From Armadillidium nasatum (lineage: Eukaryota > Arthropoda > Malacostraca > Isopoda > Armadillidiidae), in the NCBI GenBank assembly GCA_009176605.1, contig SEYY01001252.1, positions 273,711 through 316,210 on the forward strand: 42,500 nucleotides of DNA, written 5' to 3'. The notes under the pieces are model-generated. The model saw nothing but the letters and a program-made list of their open reading frames with translations, did no database searches and was not told the DNA's origin. Both the position numbers and the translations under genes were made by a program. Shown one piece after another: positions 1 to 34,479 of this stretch; positions within the stretch are counted from its first letter, which is position 1; every line of letters starts with the position of its first letter.

Positions 1-58
1 AATAATAATGATAATAAAGCAGTTAGCAGGAAGTAAATGCAAGTTATCCTTCTTGCAG

Positions 59-162
59 AACAAGTTAGGAGACACACCCTTGCATAATGCATCCATTCGA
101 GGACATCATGAAATTTGTCAGTTACTTCTTTCCAGAGGAGCGAGCAGAAACTTGAAAAATAT
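59..162 (+). CDS. OSTF1: OSTF1-like gene, penultimate exon (ankyrin repeat)
   Basis: Internal exon of an osteoclast-stimulating-factor-1-like gene. OSTF1 is a small cytosolic adaptor with an SH3 domain followed by ankyrin repeats. The exon starts after acceptor ...cttgcag and ends at donor gtaagt (163-168). It reads NKLGDTPLHNASIRGHHEIC followed by QLLLSRGASRNLKN, an ankyrin repeat with the GDTPLH start and the LLLSRGA helix. The order NKLGDT / QLLL.KGA / NLKNIE matches the last OSTF1 repeat. The exon holds 34 codons plus two bases, which join the first base of 5535-5673 to make ATT (Ile). Upstream exons (SH3 and earlier repeats) lie outside the window. The identification rests on remembered family features, not on a search. 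Confidence 0.85.
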
Positions 163-258
163 GTAAGTACTCTATATATACAAATCATAAATGATAACCA
201 CCATACTCCCTATTTGTTGTTGGTATGTTGTGAAATTGATTTGGATGCAATTGACGTA

Positions 259-602
<344 letters not shown>

Positions 603-3600
603 TCCAATTCATAGCATAGTGTTTGAACGTGAATTAGTAAAAGAAGCAGGAAATTAAAGAACAGTTTTGATGTTTTACCTGTAGAATATATAAAGGAACG
701 GGTGTAGGATGGGTGGATGGTTACAGAACTGGACAGAAAAAGAAATTGTATGAAAGACAATTCGCAAGCTCTCCTCAAAGGAGGAAGTAAATATTTCTAT
801 CCCTCTCTATCATCAAAGTTTTAATATTTATACTGCATGGAAAGCGGTGTCCATTTTATCAGCGGTAATACAAGAGAATTATGCAGATGTTCTCTAGATA
901 AAAGAGATTGGAGTACGTCAGTGGGAGCCGAAAATTTAATTAAGAGCTAAGAGCTGTACGAGTTGAACCATCCCATTATGTGTGAAATGTACCATCACAC
1001 GAGGATGGATAATGTCTCTAGAAAAGTACAAAAGTATTGAAGTACATCTTTAAAGCTTTAAGCCCACTTTCCTTGCATTAAGCGTTTGCTGCTGAGTAAG
1101 ATTTTTTTCAAATGAAAACGAATAATATAAGGTAAAGCAATTGGTGTAAGAGAGGATAGGTGTGCAGTAAAAGTATGTAATTAATAATAAGTAGAAGAGA
1201 TGGGGGTGGGGGTGAGAGATAGAATTAATTAATAATTATTATTAAAAGTGATTCACCAGGTCCAATTTTTCGTGCTGCGTCTGAGTCCAGATTTTATGCT
1301 GGATACGCGTCCAAATTCAAATTTAAGTCCCAAGTTATTACAGATCCTATTTTAATAAAAATATAAATAATTGTATTAGATTTATTTATTTTGCATATAA
1401 AATACTATAATAATAATAATAATAATATTTAAATTATTAAATCACAAATGGAAGTGTGAATTTAGGTTGTAAGATAAAAAATAAGTCCATTTTACTTAAA
1501 TATGATAATTTTATGGAATGGATTCCACTAATATAATGCTTTCTTGTTCTGTGCTGTTGGTTATGAACTTTGGTTTTCTGATTCAAATTTTCACGTTTTT
1601 GCTGAAACAATTCTGGAGGATTTATACTAGTGAAATGGTCAGTGACCTGTGATTTATATTTTTCATTTAACAAAACAGTTTGTCCTTTAAAGATGTCCTC
1701 TAAATGATCTCATGTAACTGTTCATGGAAAGGAATTCTAATGCACAACTTCACAAATTTCTCTTCTATTATGTTCTGACTAATAACATGAGACGCAAATG
1801 TTAAATATCTTAAGGGAAAGGGGAGAAACCCATGGTATTCTTAAAATTTTTCAGAAACAAAAATTAGGTATCAGGTTGAAGAAATGTTGCATTTTATTAA
1901 AATTATCACATGGGCAATATTTTAACTTTCTCTCAAAGATCAGCACACAATCCTTGATTGTGACAAAACCAGGGAATTAGACTGACGGTTGGAGCTCTCC
2001 GCTGTAGATCAATGAACCTCTTAGAAGCTAAAACCTATGTCATTAACAATAGAAGAAAATGTATGGGTATAATACATACTGCGATGGCAAAATTTGACAA
2101 AATATATTCTTTATTTAAGTTTTATACCAATGATTTTTTTTTCTTATGTTTAATGTTTTATATTGCTTAAGTTGATTTAAAATAATCTTCGAAGACTTAT
2201 ATTTACCTCAAATGATTGCTTTTACCCCCCAACTTAATTACAACTTGAGCAATGTTTATTTTTACAGTTAAAAAGGCATGTCTACATACGCAATTACCTC
2301 AACTATGATACTGCAAAAGGTTTTTAGAGAAAATTCCTCTCTCCAAAGTCTCAAACATAATAAATCTCAAAATGAAAATCTCATCTTATTAAACTGTAAA
2401 TGTGACATAGTTACATGCATTACAAGGTTGCTATTTTTATAACTTTTCTATCTTTATCAATGACAATGGAAAAATGTTTACAACTTATTTTTTGGACTTG
2501 GAAAATTCATGTACTGGTTTCTGAGTTTAGAGTCAGACAAAAATATAAAAAATATATTTCTTTTTTATTCATGAACAAGAGAAAATAACAGCATGATGAA
2601 ATAGATACTGCAGCAATGGATTCTTCTGTAATGTATACCTGCAACCTTAAAATATTCAAACGCATTTAATATATTATTGATTAAGAATTGCAACTAATGA
2701 GAAGACAATTCCAATCAGCATAGAGATCTTTCGTCAGTGGTGTAACCTTAAATCCTGTTTCAAGATTGGTCTAGCATGTATGAGCATTGTAGACGAGAAT
2801 AAATTGAATTGGCTAGACTTAGACTTCATTGACTTTACTTTCTGTACTTCACCTTTTCGAGGAAAACTCTAAGCAAATGCCATAATTGCTATACAAGGTT
2901 TTAAAACATTTTTGATTGATTTTTATTTTATTGATTGCTCCATTAATGTTTTAATAATTCTTTGACTTTTAAGTTATAAAATGTTTTTTCTTGAACCCGT
3001 TTCTGAATTCTTAAGTTTGATTTTCTTGAAAAAGTTAATATAATTATTACTAGTGATTTATTTGTTACTAGATTATTATTAATTTCATAATATACATTTG
3101 TATGTGTAGTAGAATAGGTTGTTTCAACAGTCAGGTTAGTTTAACATGCTGTTTCCCTCATCATTTCTCTGCACGTAAGATTATAAAAATATGCAAGTAC
3201 ATTTAATTATCAAAACAATGGTGAGAAATACGTTTTTAAAATTATTTCAGACTCATGATTCTTACTGTTGGACTCTGCTAAAATGATCGAGTCCAAGTCC
3301 GCAAAAACTGGCAGATTCGCAAGATCCAAGTCACGGACTTGGGACGTCACTAATAAACTAATAATAATATACTTTAAAGTACTTTTTTATGCTTTTCATC
3401 AAATGATGAATTTCTTTACTTTATTTTTATTATTTTTTGATGTTGCTATTCTTTTTATTTTATTATTATTATTATTATTATTACACTTAATGAATTAATA
3501 TTTTCATTGTATTTTAATATATAACTTTTAAAAATTTTAATGCCGAAGATGGACCTGGATAAGATTTGCATTTTTAATATATTCAGAGATATTTGGTGTG

Positions 3601-4522
3601 TCCTACCTATTTATGTACGGCTCTTTTAAGTTACATTACATCTTTCAGTTAAGAAGTGTACTTTAAAATGGTCATTTACTAAATTGGTACACAGAGTCTT
3701 TGATGTATTTCAAACCCTCATAACTAAAGTTAATTTAGTTTTCAAATTACACTTGCTGGTTTTTGCACACGCGCAAATTTATAAAGTGTTAGCGTTTTTA
3801 ATGCATATCGCATTATGTATTAGAGCTCGTTTCTGCTCTTATACATTGGTTAATTAGGGGCACTCTGCCATTTTTACAAATTGTTAATTCGTGGAAGGTG
3901 TCGTAAGAGCAATATGCAAAATCAGCAACCTTGAATGAGTGGAATCGATCCCACTCTCCCCCGATTGCTGATTCAGTCGAATTATTGTTCCTCATTTTAA
4001 CTCTGAAAAGTGCTTATTCTTTAAAAAAAAATTTTTGTTGACTCTCTGAGTATGTTAAATACGACCACAGATTTATTTTTAAAGTATTCCTGTTCTTTGG
4101 TTACATTATGGAAAGTTGTTTTTGATGGACGCTGCCTCACATTAACCTTTGGGGAAATGAAAAGACTTGCTGGGAAGCCAAGATTACCTTAATTCCTTGT
4201 GCTTTGACTTGCCTTCCAACTTATTAGTATCATAGTTCCTGGGGCACTCACTTAGTGAGGACTGTAACCCGGTTTTGCAAATAGAATTTAAATTGGTATT
4301 TTCTTTCTTGACTAAGTACACTACCTAACCTAACAGTATACCATACCTGAAAACTGAAATTCATTATTTAACTGCAGTCAACTGCAAGAAGTTGTTATTC
4401 TTGCATGTCTAAAAATTGGCTACATACGTACCTCACCCCAAATTAGATAACAACAAATGTCCATTCTTAAAAATTGCTGCTGTGGATTTATTAACAGTTT
4501 TTTCACATTTTCCTACCATGTA

Positions 4523-4734
4523 CAGTCGTCAACAGAAGTTCGTTCCTATTAGGCTGGAAATAAATATTTATATAAAATGGAGATCATTTCATAAAAGCTC
4601 TATTTTGAATAAAAAGAAAATAAAAACATTCAGCGGGGCTTAATTGAACTGTGATTGGCTGAACCTGAAATGATCTCCATTTTAAATAAATATTTATTTC
4701 CAGCTTAATAGGAACGAACTTCTGTTGACGACTG
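4523..4734. mobile_element. 212-bp MITE with long TIRs and TA duplication
   Basis: Terminal inverted repeats of about 72 bp: CAGTCGTCAACAGAAGTTCG at the left, its complement at the right, continuing inward with small differences. TA flanks both ends (4521-4522 and 4735-4736). The CAGT start and TA duplication are typical of Tc1/mariner-derived MITEs. The internal spacer is about 65 bp and non-coding. Confidence 0.8.
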
Positions 4735-5534
4735 TACCTATTTCGGGATAGTGCGCAAACATTACCTTTTCTCCACTTTTTTTTTTAAAAGCAGCAGTTA
4801 CCTTATATCCTGATTGAATCTCTGTCTTTTAATAGGGTGCCATTTTCAGTTTCAATTGTCATTCGAAGTTTATTCATTAAATTTTATCATGATTTGAATG
4901 GTGTTTCATTTTTCATTTACTTTCCTTACTGTGAGTGGACACTCCAGGATAAATACTCTACCAGAAATACCTGCTAAAATAGTGAGCTAAGGCGTCCCTT
5001 TATAAATACTGTTTTGCTGAACATAAAACTTTCATTTAACATTGTAACTATGGTACTTTAGTAATGACTGTTGTGTGTGCGTTTTTCCTTTTGTAATGAA
5101 AATTTTCAAATTAGAAATGAAAATTGTGAATAAATGAATTAATATTTGAATGCATGGTAGATTTTCATATATCTCCAGTTGTGCTGTACATGCATTGGAG
5201 GAACGAACTTGGCTCCTGAGGCACTAGTTCCTCACTCCAAAATGCTCGTAGAGCTTAGACCAAACTTTCACTTACGAATATTCTTATGCATTTACAAAAA
5301 CCTTCTCTTTAAGGCTTCAACTAATATAATAAAATAGATTTAAACTTATTGCTAAAATTATATTGATTCAATATAATTTGTATAATTTGAGCTCTGAAAG
5401 CACAACATACTTTCCATCTTGTCCAAGAGGTTTAGCCCACCCTTGTTTGTTTTTAAAGGAAGTAAATACCACTTCCTAAGTTGGAGATTTGCCCAGAGTA
5501 CTGATAATTATTATTACTATTATTATTATTACAG

Positions 5535-5673
5535 TGAAGGTGAAACACCCCAAAGTTTGGCGAAAAATTCTTTAGTTAAAGGAGTGTTTGACAACGATAA
5601 CGAAAAGAGGATTTCACATCTTGCAGAAGAAGGTCCTGATGTAGATTATAATTCTGAAGAAGATAGTGATTAG
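5535..5673 (+). CDS. OSTF1: OSTF1-like gene, terminal exon
   Basis: Last coding exon. With the two bases carried over from 162 it reads IEGETPQSLAKN, then a linker, and ends in an acidic tail, DYNSEEDSD, before TAG at 5671-5673. Human OSTF1 also ends in an acidic ...DEDSD tail after the NIE-type final repeat, which is the best diagnostic feature here. The exon contributes 45 codons plus the stop. The open frame runs on upstream into (TTA)n, but that is intron. A (TA)n tract begins 34 bases after the stop, so the 3' UTR probably carries it. I saw no clear AATAAA nearby. Confidence 0.85.
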
Positions 5674-5703
5674 CAAAGTCTGTCACGTTTTTAGCATTCC
5701 AAT

Positions 5704-8954
<3,251 letters not shown>

Positions 8955-9145
8955 TCACTCATGGTACTGTGTATAAGTGCTCGTAATATTTAAAATCTGG
9001 ATTTCATTTATATATTAAAAATGCTACCTTAGTAATACTAATAATGCTAAAACAAAATACTGTTACTAAAACAAAAAGCAAATACTGTTAAAATTAGTTA
9101 ATAATAGATATATGATATGTGAGAATCATAATACTTTTAAGCGTG

Positions 9146-11231
<2,086 letters not shown>

Positions 11232-11925
11232 ATTTATTTAAAAAAAATAAAAAAAAAAACTCACTAATAATAATAATAATAATTTCAATACATGGACGGA
11301 TTTATTATTATAAAAGATATTTATTATTATTATTATTATTATTATCCGAACTTTTTATAAAAAAAAAATTAGGTATTTTAAACCTTACAGCATAGTTAAT
11401 AGCTTGAAAATTTTGAAATCCTCAAAGAATTTATGTAAATTAAAAGAGTAACTGACACACACACACACTTGCTTTTCGTCAGTAAAAGGAGGTGCGTTTG
11501 GTCAATCACAATGTATTTAAAGAAACTCCAAAAGATGAATTTTTATAAATGAATTCCTACAGTCAATGCCAACAAAGGCTACACTTCAGAGTCATGGAAA
11601 TTTATTGTGGTATCAAGGCCTTCTATTGTGCAGAGTGTGAGAGAGTTTCATCCTTGGTCTGACGTTATTATTTAGTCAAAATGACATCAAGACATAACAA
11701 AGAGTCGTTTGAATCGGGCTAACTCATTCTTTGTCAATGGATGAGTCATAAATGTATCCGAAAAAGTGCAACTATAATTTTCCTACAATTTCTCTAGCAA
11801 AGTCTACACCAGAATACCCTCAATTATAATTAAAGAGAGCAAAAGTAATATCAATTCATAACTGAAATCAGTTTTCTAGTTTGGGGTTCAATTCCTAATA
11901 TCTGGAATTCTAAACACTGTTCACA

Positions 11926-12094
<169 letters not shown>

Positions 12095-12099
12095 ATTTT

Positions 12100-12670
<571 letters not shown>

Positions 12671-12735
12671 CTGCTTAAACAAATGAAAAGTTCCACAAAA
12701 TATTCAAACGAAAATAAAGCAGCAGCCTAGCTTGC

Positions 12736-12770
12736 GAGCGAGAGAGAGAGAGAGAGAGACAGAGAGCATA
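12736..12770. repeat. (GA)n microsatellite
   Basis: About 14 GA units with one GACA interruption, followed within 35 bases by an A-run and a short (CA)n. Confidence 0.85.
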
Positions 12771-12887
12771 TAATTAAAAAAAAAAAAACGCAACACACAC
12801 ACATACAGTTCACACAAGCCATAAATGAAGAATACAAATTAAAATACGCACAATGTCATGCACACAACCTCTTGTACCAAAATCATA

Positions 12888-12893
12888 TTTATT
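12888..12893 (-). terminator. Possible KLHL18 polyadenylation signal
   Basis: AATAAA on the minus strand, about 715 bases after the KLHL18 stop. It is the first perfect hexamer I noticed beyond the (TA)n tract and the pyrimidine-rich stretch. In DNA this AT-rich the hexamer is common by chance. Confidence 0.25.
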
Positions 12894-13059
12894 GTCAAAG
12901 TTTCTATATTGTCACATAAGAACAAACACTTTCTTTAAAAACTACTGTAAATGAATGCAAATAAAGTCATAAAAGTTGAAATAAAAAAAAAACTTTTTTT
13001 TTTTTTTTGAAAAAATGTAAAATAATCGTAACGACATAAGAAAGCTTATAAAACTAAGA

Positions 13060-13330
13060 ACAAACACAAGAGTGTGAGAATGGGTAAATATGGAAAAAAA
13101 ATGGAAATGAGAATACAGGGGTGTAGAGAATAGGAACATGAGAATTAGAATAAAAGGATACTAAGAATAAGGGAAATGAGGGATGGGAATTCAGGAATAT
13201 GAATGTGTATATGAGAGAATCCTGCAATAAGAAAAATAAGAGAAATGAAAGCACATGGGAATGGGGTAATGAAAACCGAAGCATTTGGAGCAAAGAAATT
13301 ATGAGAATAGTTAAAATATGAGAATAACAA
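13060..13330. repeat. Purine-rich degenerate tandem repeat
   Basis: About 270 bp of almost only A and G with T punctuation, made of loosely repeated GAGAATA / GGAAATGAG-like units. On the minus strand it is pyrimidine-rich and lies about 280-550 bases beyond the KLHL18 stop, probably within the 3' UTR. Confidence 0.5.
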
Positions 13331-13422
13331 AAGTTACACAATTTACAATTGTAAATTCTTATCTTTCAACAAACAATACATTCACTATTTCGCGATACTT
13401 CAAAAACATTCTGAATTATCAT

Positions 13423-13563
<141 letters not shown>

Positions 13564-13607
13564 AAACAATGTACTGTATTACATAAATAGATGTGAAAAT
13601 TACTTCA

Positions 13608-28663
<15,056 letters not shown>

Positions 28664-28698
28664 AAGTATTCCTAACACTATTAAGAAAAATTACATTT

Positions 28699-28699
28699 A

Positions 28700-28749
<50 letters not shown>
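28699..28749. repeat. (AAT)n tract upstream of KLHL18 start
   Basis: About 51 bp, 36 bases upstream of the start ATG, and just before a possible acceptor on the gene strand. Confidence 0.97.
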
Positions 28750-28750
<1 letters not shown>

Positions 28751-29234
28751 CACACCAACTAAAACTTATTATGTGAGGAATAAACTTAAAATAAAAAATT
28801 AATACCAATTTACTTAAGGGGTAAAAAATTAAATTACGGTATCTCAGGCTCTGCTTACATATAACATGCCCTATTATTTGATTGTGAGCATAGTGTAATG
28901 TTAAATACATTCCTTTTATTACCATCCTCGGATAGAAACCATGCATAATTAAATATCTACTGAATCAATTTTGGTCAATATTCAGGTTTTAAACAAAATT
29001 GTCTCATAAATTAGCAGTATCTAAACAAGAAGTGCAATCCTCAACTACTCTGAAATAATGTACACATTTCAGGTCATCTTTCATACTATGATATGAAAAA
29101 GATTAAACAAGAACTGTCTTTGTAAACATGATATATTAACTTACCCCCAAAAAGCTAATACAGTGAAGTCCTTTTTCAATGGAATTAATTTTTCCAAATC
29201 CTTCTCAAACAAATTTCTCCAACTGCTGGTCAAA

Positions 29235-29399
29235 AGTTAAAAACCCTTAGTATTTGTAGAAGTCCCATGGACTATCAAGACTGTTCCAGTCAAAAATGAT
29301 TAAGGCCACCATTTGTTTTGAATAGTTTGTCTTAGATTTAAATTTTCATCATGCAAATAATTAACACAACTCCAAAATTATACATGCAACATGCAAGTT

Positions 29400-29400
<1 letters not shown>
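29235..29400 (-). mobile_element. CR1-type LINE 3' UTR remnant
   Basis: The minus strand shows TTGCATGTTGCATGTATAAT ... TTTTGACTGGAACAGTCTTG ATAGTCCATGGGACTTCTAC. This is the same series of blocks as the 3' UTR of the CR1 copy at 14925-15085 and those near 34 kb. It is strongly diverged. Confidence 0.45.
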
Positions 29401-31010
<1,610 letters not shown>

Positions 31011-31075
31011 TAAAGCAACTTAATCCTACTGGCTTACATATTTTGAATTTTCATTTTCACTGACTGTAGAGTTTT

Positions 31076-31231
<156 letters not shown>

Positions 31232-31457
31232 AAAAAATAGCTAGGAATGAATGTAGCATAATCAGTTGTTAAATTATATTGAATTAAAAAAAAAAAAATA
31301 TATTGAATTAAAATTACTAATTACAAAAGCTTTAATATTTATCGACATTTCAGAGGATAGAGGAAGATGGAGAATTGTGGTGAGTGGGGGGGAGGTGAAA
31401 GGTGAGGTGTGTGTGTGAAGGAATTATGGGGTACCACCCCACGGGAGTGGGAAAGGT

Positions 31458-31589
<132 letters not shown>

Positions 31590-31646
31590 TAATATACATA
31601 TAATAAATAAAAAATAAAAAAAAAAAAAAAAAAAAAAAAATAAATA

Positions 31647-31749
<103 letters not shown>

Positions 31750-32054
31750 TAAAGGTTAAGAAGCTTTCTGACCTTCGATATTTGGAAAATATCGATATTC
31801 GAAAATATTGATATATCGAAACATTGATATGCCAATTCAAATTTTTTGATATTTGTTTTATTATTTAGTTTTCATTTCATGTATGCCTATTATTCTAATT
31901 ATTTTTATAATTATTATTATTCAGTTTTCTAGCGAACTTCGTTCGACTTATCATAACCTGAACTACCGAAGTTGCCGTAAAATAGAGGCCTAACCTATAC
32001 AAGAGCATTGCCGCGAGATGAGGCCTACTGCCATATTACACCACACATACTCAC

Positions 32055-32056
<2 letters not shown>

Positions 32057-32132
<76 letters not shown>
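32057..32132. repeat. (TA)n tract, left flank of Tigger element
   Basis: 76 bp ending exactly at the CAGG terminus. Confidence 0.98.
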
Positions 32133-32135
<3 letters not shown>

Positions 32136-32922
32136 GTAAACCTCGGTAATACGGCGGGGCGGGTATGGTTCCAGACCACCTGCTGCAATGCGAGTCACTT
32201 GCTTTTTTTTTTCACTCGCTACAACATATGAACACCTTAAAACTTGTTTACACTATCATTTATTATTTGCGCAATAACGCTAGGCTAAAAATAAGTTTCA
32301 ATTTAAAAATAAAATACGTAATGAAGGGTAAATAAAAAAAAATATATTTTAGCTTTAAAAACTTTATTAATATCATTGAAGGAAGTTGAAGGGGATTAGT
32401 GAGACTCGTCATCTGACCCTTCAACGAATCTAATTCTCTTGCTTGGTGGAGAGTCTAGCGTTAATGTTGATGGTTGTTGAGGCGATGATGGCTGTTGAAT
32501 GATAGAATTTGAAGGTGCGGGTATTTGCGGCACTGGCTTAAAATAAGATGTCAATGACGTTTGCTTCATTGAGCATCTCTTTCTCTCTCGAAGAATTTCA
32601 GTGTAGCATGTGATGTCGTTTAGCAATCTTTTGCCAACTTTCGAACTTTTCTCAAAGTTATTGTCAATTGATTCAAATCCTTTCACAACTGTATGCAGTA
32701 GGCCTACATAATGCTCTAAATCTTTTGTAGACATTTCCTTAATTTCGTTGTCATAATCGTCATCAACAGCAGATTCAGCCTCTAGAAATAATTTATGTTG
32801 CTCATCGAGTACGCTGCATGGGAAATTTGTTGATTAAAAGCTGTACAGCGCATGGCTGCTGTAAGAGCGAGAGAAGCGCCAAAAAATATTTTAGTGCCGT
32901 ATGAGCGAAGCGCCGTAAAACG

Positions 32923-32926
<4 letters not shown>
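32133..32926 (-). mobile_element. Tigger/pogo-type DNA transposon, internally deleted
   Basis: The left terminus CAGGTAAACCTCGGTAATAC follows TA. The reverse of the right terminus reads ACCTCGTTTTACGGCGCTTC. Both resemble the Tigger TIR (CAGG.ATACCTCG.TTTA..GCGCTTCG). The last CAGG bases on the right are replaced by (TA)n. It encodes only a transposase C-terminus and is therefore non-autonomous. Confidence 0.75.
32396..32820 (-). pseudogene. Tigger-type transposase C-terminal fragment with PIP-box
   Basis: The open frame runs from about 32820 (after a stop) to the stop at 32396-32398. It begins SVLDEQHKLFLEAE and continues with STKDLEHYVGLLHTVVKGFE. It then has KQTSLTSYFKP, a perfect PCNA-interacting box (Q-x-x-L-x-x-Y-F) as known in pogo-type transposases, and ends with a basic PPSKRIRF and an acidic tail. 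The DNA-binding and DDE catalytic domains are missing. Confidence 0.65.

Positions 32927-33017
<91 letters not shown>
32926..33017. repeat. (TA)n tract, right flank of Tigger element
   Basis: 92 bp replacing the last bases of the Tigger TIR. Confidence 0.98.
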
Positions 33018-33018
<1 letters not shown>

Positions 33019-33407
33019 CTTACATGTTACGGAAATCTGTCCCTATCTTGGTTGAAAGTGTGAGAAAAATACAAACTTCTCAGCAAAAGTTGAACCACTC
33101 AATCACTGTAGTTTTGCTAACACTAACACAATTTGACACCTGTTTTGATATTTCACATTTTACTTTACATTTATCACATTGTTTTCACTAAGAACTAATT
33201 TAAAATGTTGCAAAAACGCAAGAAGACACCAATCTGTAGAACAAATTAAACTTATGTCTTGAAGATTCATCTTAAATGACCTCTCACAATGTAACAGAAA
33301 GTTCAACTAAGCGACTTTAATTTTAAAAATTACGATATAAAGGATATCGATTAAAATCAAAATTTCAAAATATCGATATATAAGGTCAGAAAGCTTTTTA
33401 ACCTAAG

Positions 33408-33528
<121 letters not shown>

Positions 33529-33734
33529 TTATAATTTTAATGTTTAATAGGTAAATTTTGTTACAAAAGTGGTCTACCTATCTTAATTAGGCTTTCTTCA
33601 ATTCAGATTCATTTATTGTGTTAGTAGCTTTTGTAATTTAATATTGATTTTTTACCATGAATTAAACAATTTCCTAAGTCTTACTAAAATCAATTAAGGG
33701 AAGCTCTCCCTCATAAATACCACTTCTTTTGCTT

Positions 33735-33985
33735 TTTTTTTGACCGATGTTGAGTCTCTATGGGTTCGATACTGTTATAAGGAGCAAACTATAAAGAATA
33801 GGAGAATTTTATAGATCTCCTTCTTAGGGTCAGGAATGAGATATTGAGATTATAGCAGAGTGCAGTGTTGTTAAAGAAGTATGTAATTGGTAATTTCAAT
33901 TTTCCTGACATTGATTGAGATACTTTTACTAGTACTGATCAGACTATTTACACTTTGAAAACTGTATACTTGATAATTTTTTGTA
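33735..33985 (+). mobile_element. CR1-type LINE endonuclease remnant
   Basis: Reads DVESLWVRYCYKEQTIKNRR, then a frameshift and IGNFNFPDID*DTFTSTDQT. This is the LINE apurinic endonuclease motif GDFNFPDIDW with W changed to a stop. A CR1 3' UTR copy follows at about 34010, with the RT region missing. Confidence 0.55.
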
Positions 33986-34009
33986 GTTAATGAAGCAACA
34001 ATATCTGCT

Positions 34010-34245
34010 TAAAATGGGTGGGTGTTGGTTCATTGCATGTTGCATATGGTTATAATATCTTTATTTAGTACTAAATATATGTATGGTCTTAGTTTTATTT
34101 TTATCTTACTTTGCATGAATGAACTGATAACTAGGGATAGGATAGACCTAGTTTTTGTTACCATGTATTATTATTATTTGTTTTGACTGGGAAATCTTGA
34201 TATGCCTGTATGGCTTTTAATTGTCTCTATTTCTAAATATACGTG
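34010..34245 (+). mobile_element. CR1-type LINE 3' UTR copy
   Basis: Contains GGTTCATTGCATGTTGCA, GCATGAATGAACTGATAACT, AGGGATAGGATAGACCTAGT and TTTTGACTGGGAAATCTTGA. The same blocks occur in the same order in the minus-strand CR1 copy at 14925-15085. Confidence 0.6.
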
Positions 34246-34404
34246 GTTATATTTTTGAGTGATGGTGTCACCTTGATGCAATGATCTCACTCTAATATTG
34301 CTCCCACTTTTAATGGCATCACTCTTGATATGAAAAGTACAAACGTGAATGAGTTTTCAATTGGAATCTGGGATGAGCCATTCATAGTGAATGATAACTT
34401 TAGT

Positions 34405-34478
34405 ATTTTGTTGACTGGGACAGTCTTGATAGGTCCCAAGTGGCTTTCAACTGTCTTTTTTTCTTATGTAACTTAAGC
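34405..34478 (+). mobile_element. CR1-type LINE 3' UTR terminal fragment
   Basis: GTTGACTGGGACAGTCTTGA TAGGTCCCAAGTGGCTTTCA is the last block of the 3' UTR seen at 34010-34245, repeated 200 bp downstream in the same orientation. Confidence 0.5.
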
Positions 34479-34479
34479 T

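Noticed and set aside
3940..3990. GGATCGATTCC on the minus strand, resembling a tRNA box B
   Set aside because: No box A at the proper distance and no tRNA-like stems.
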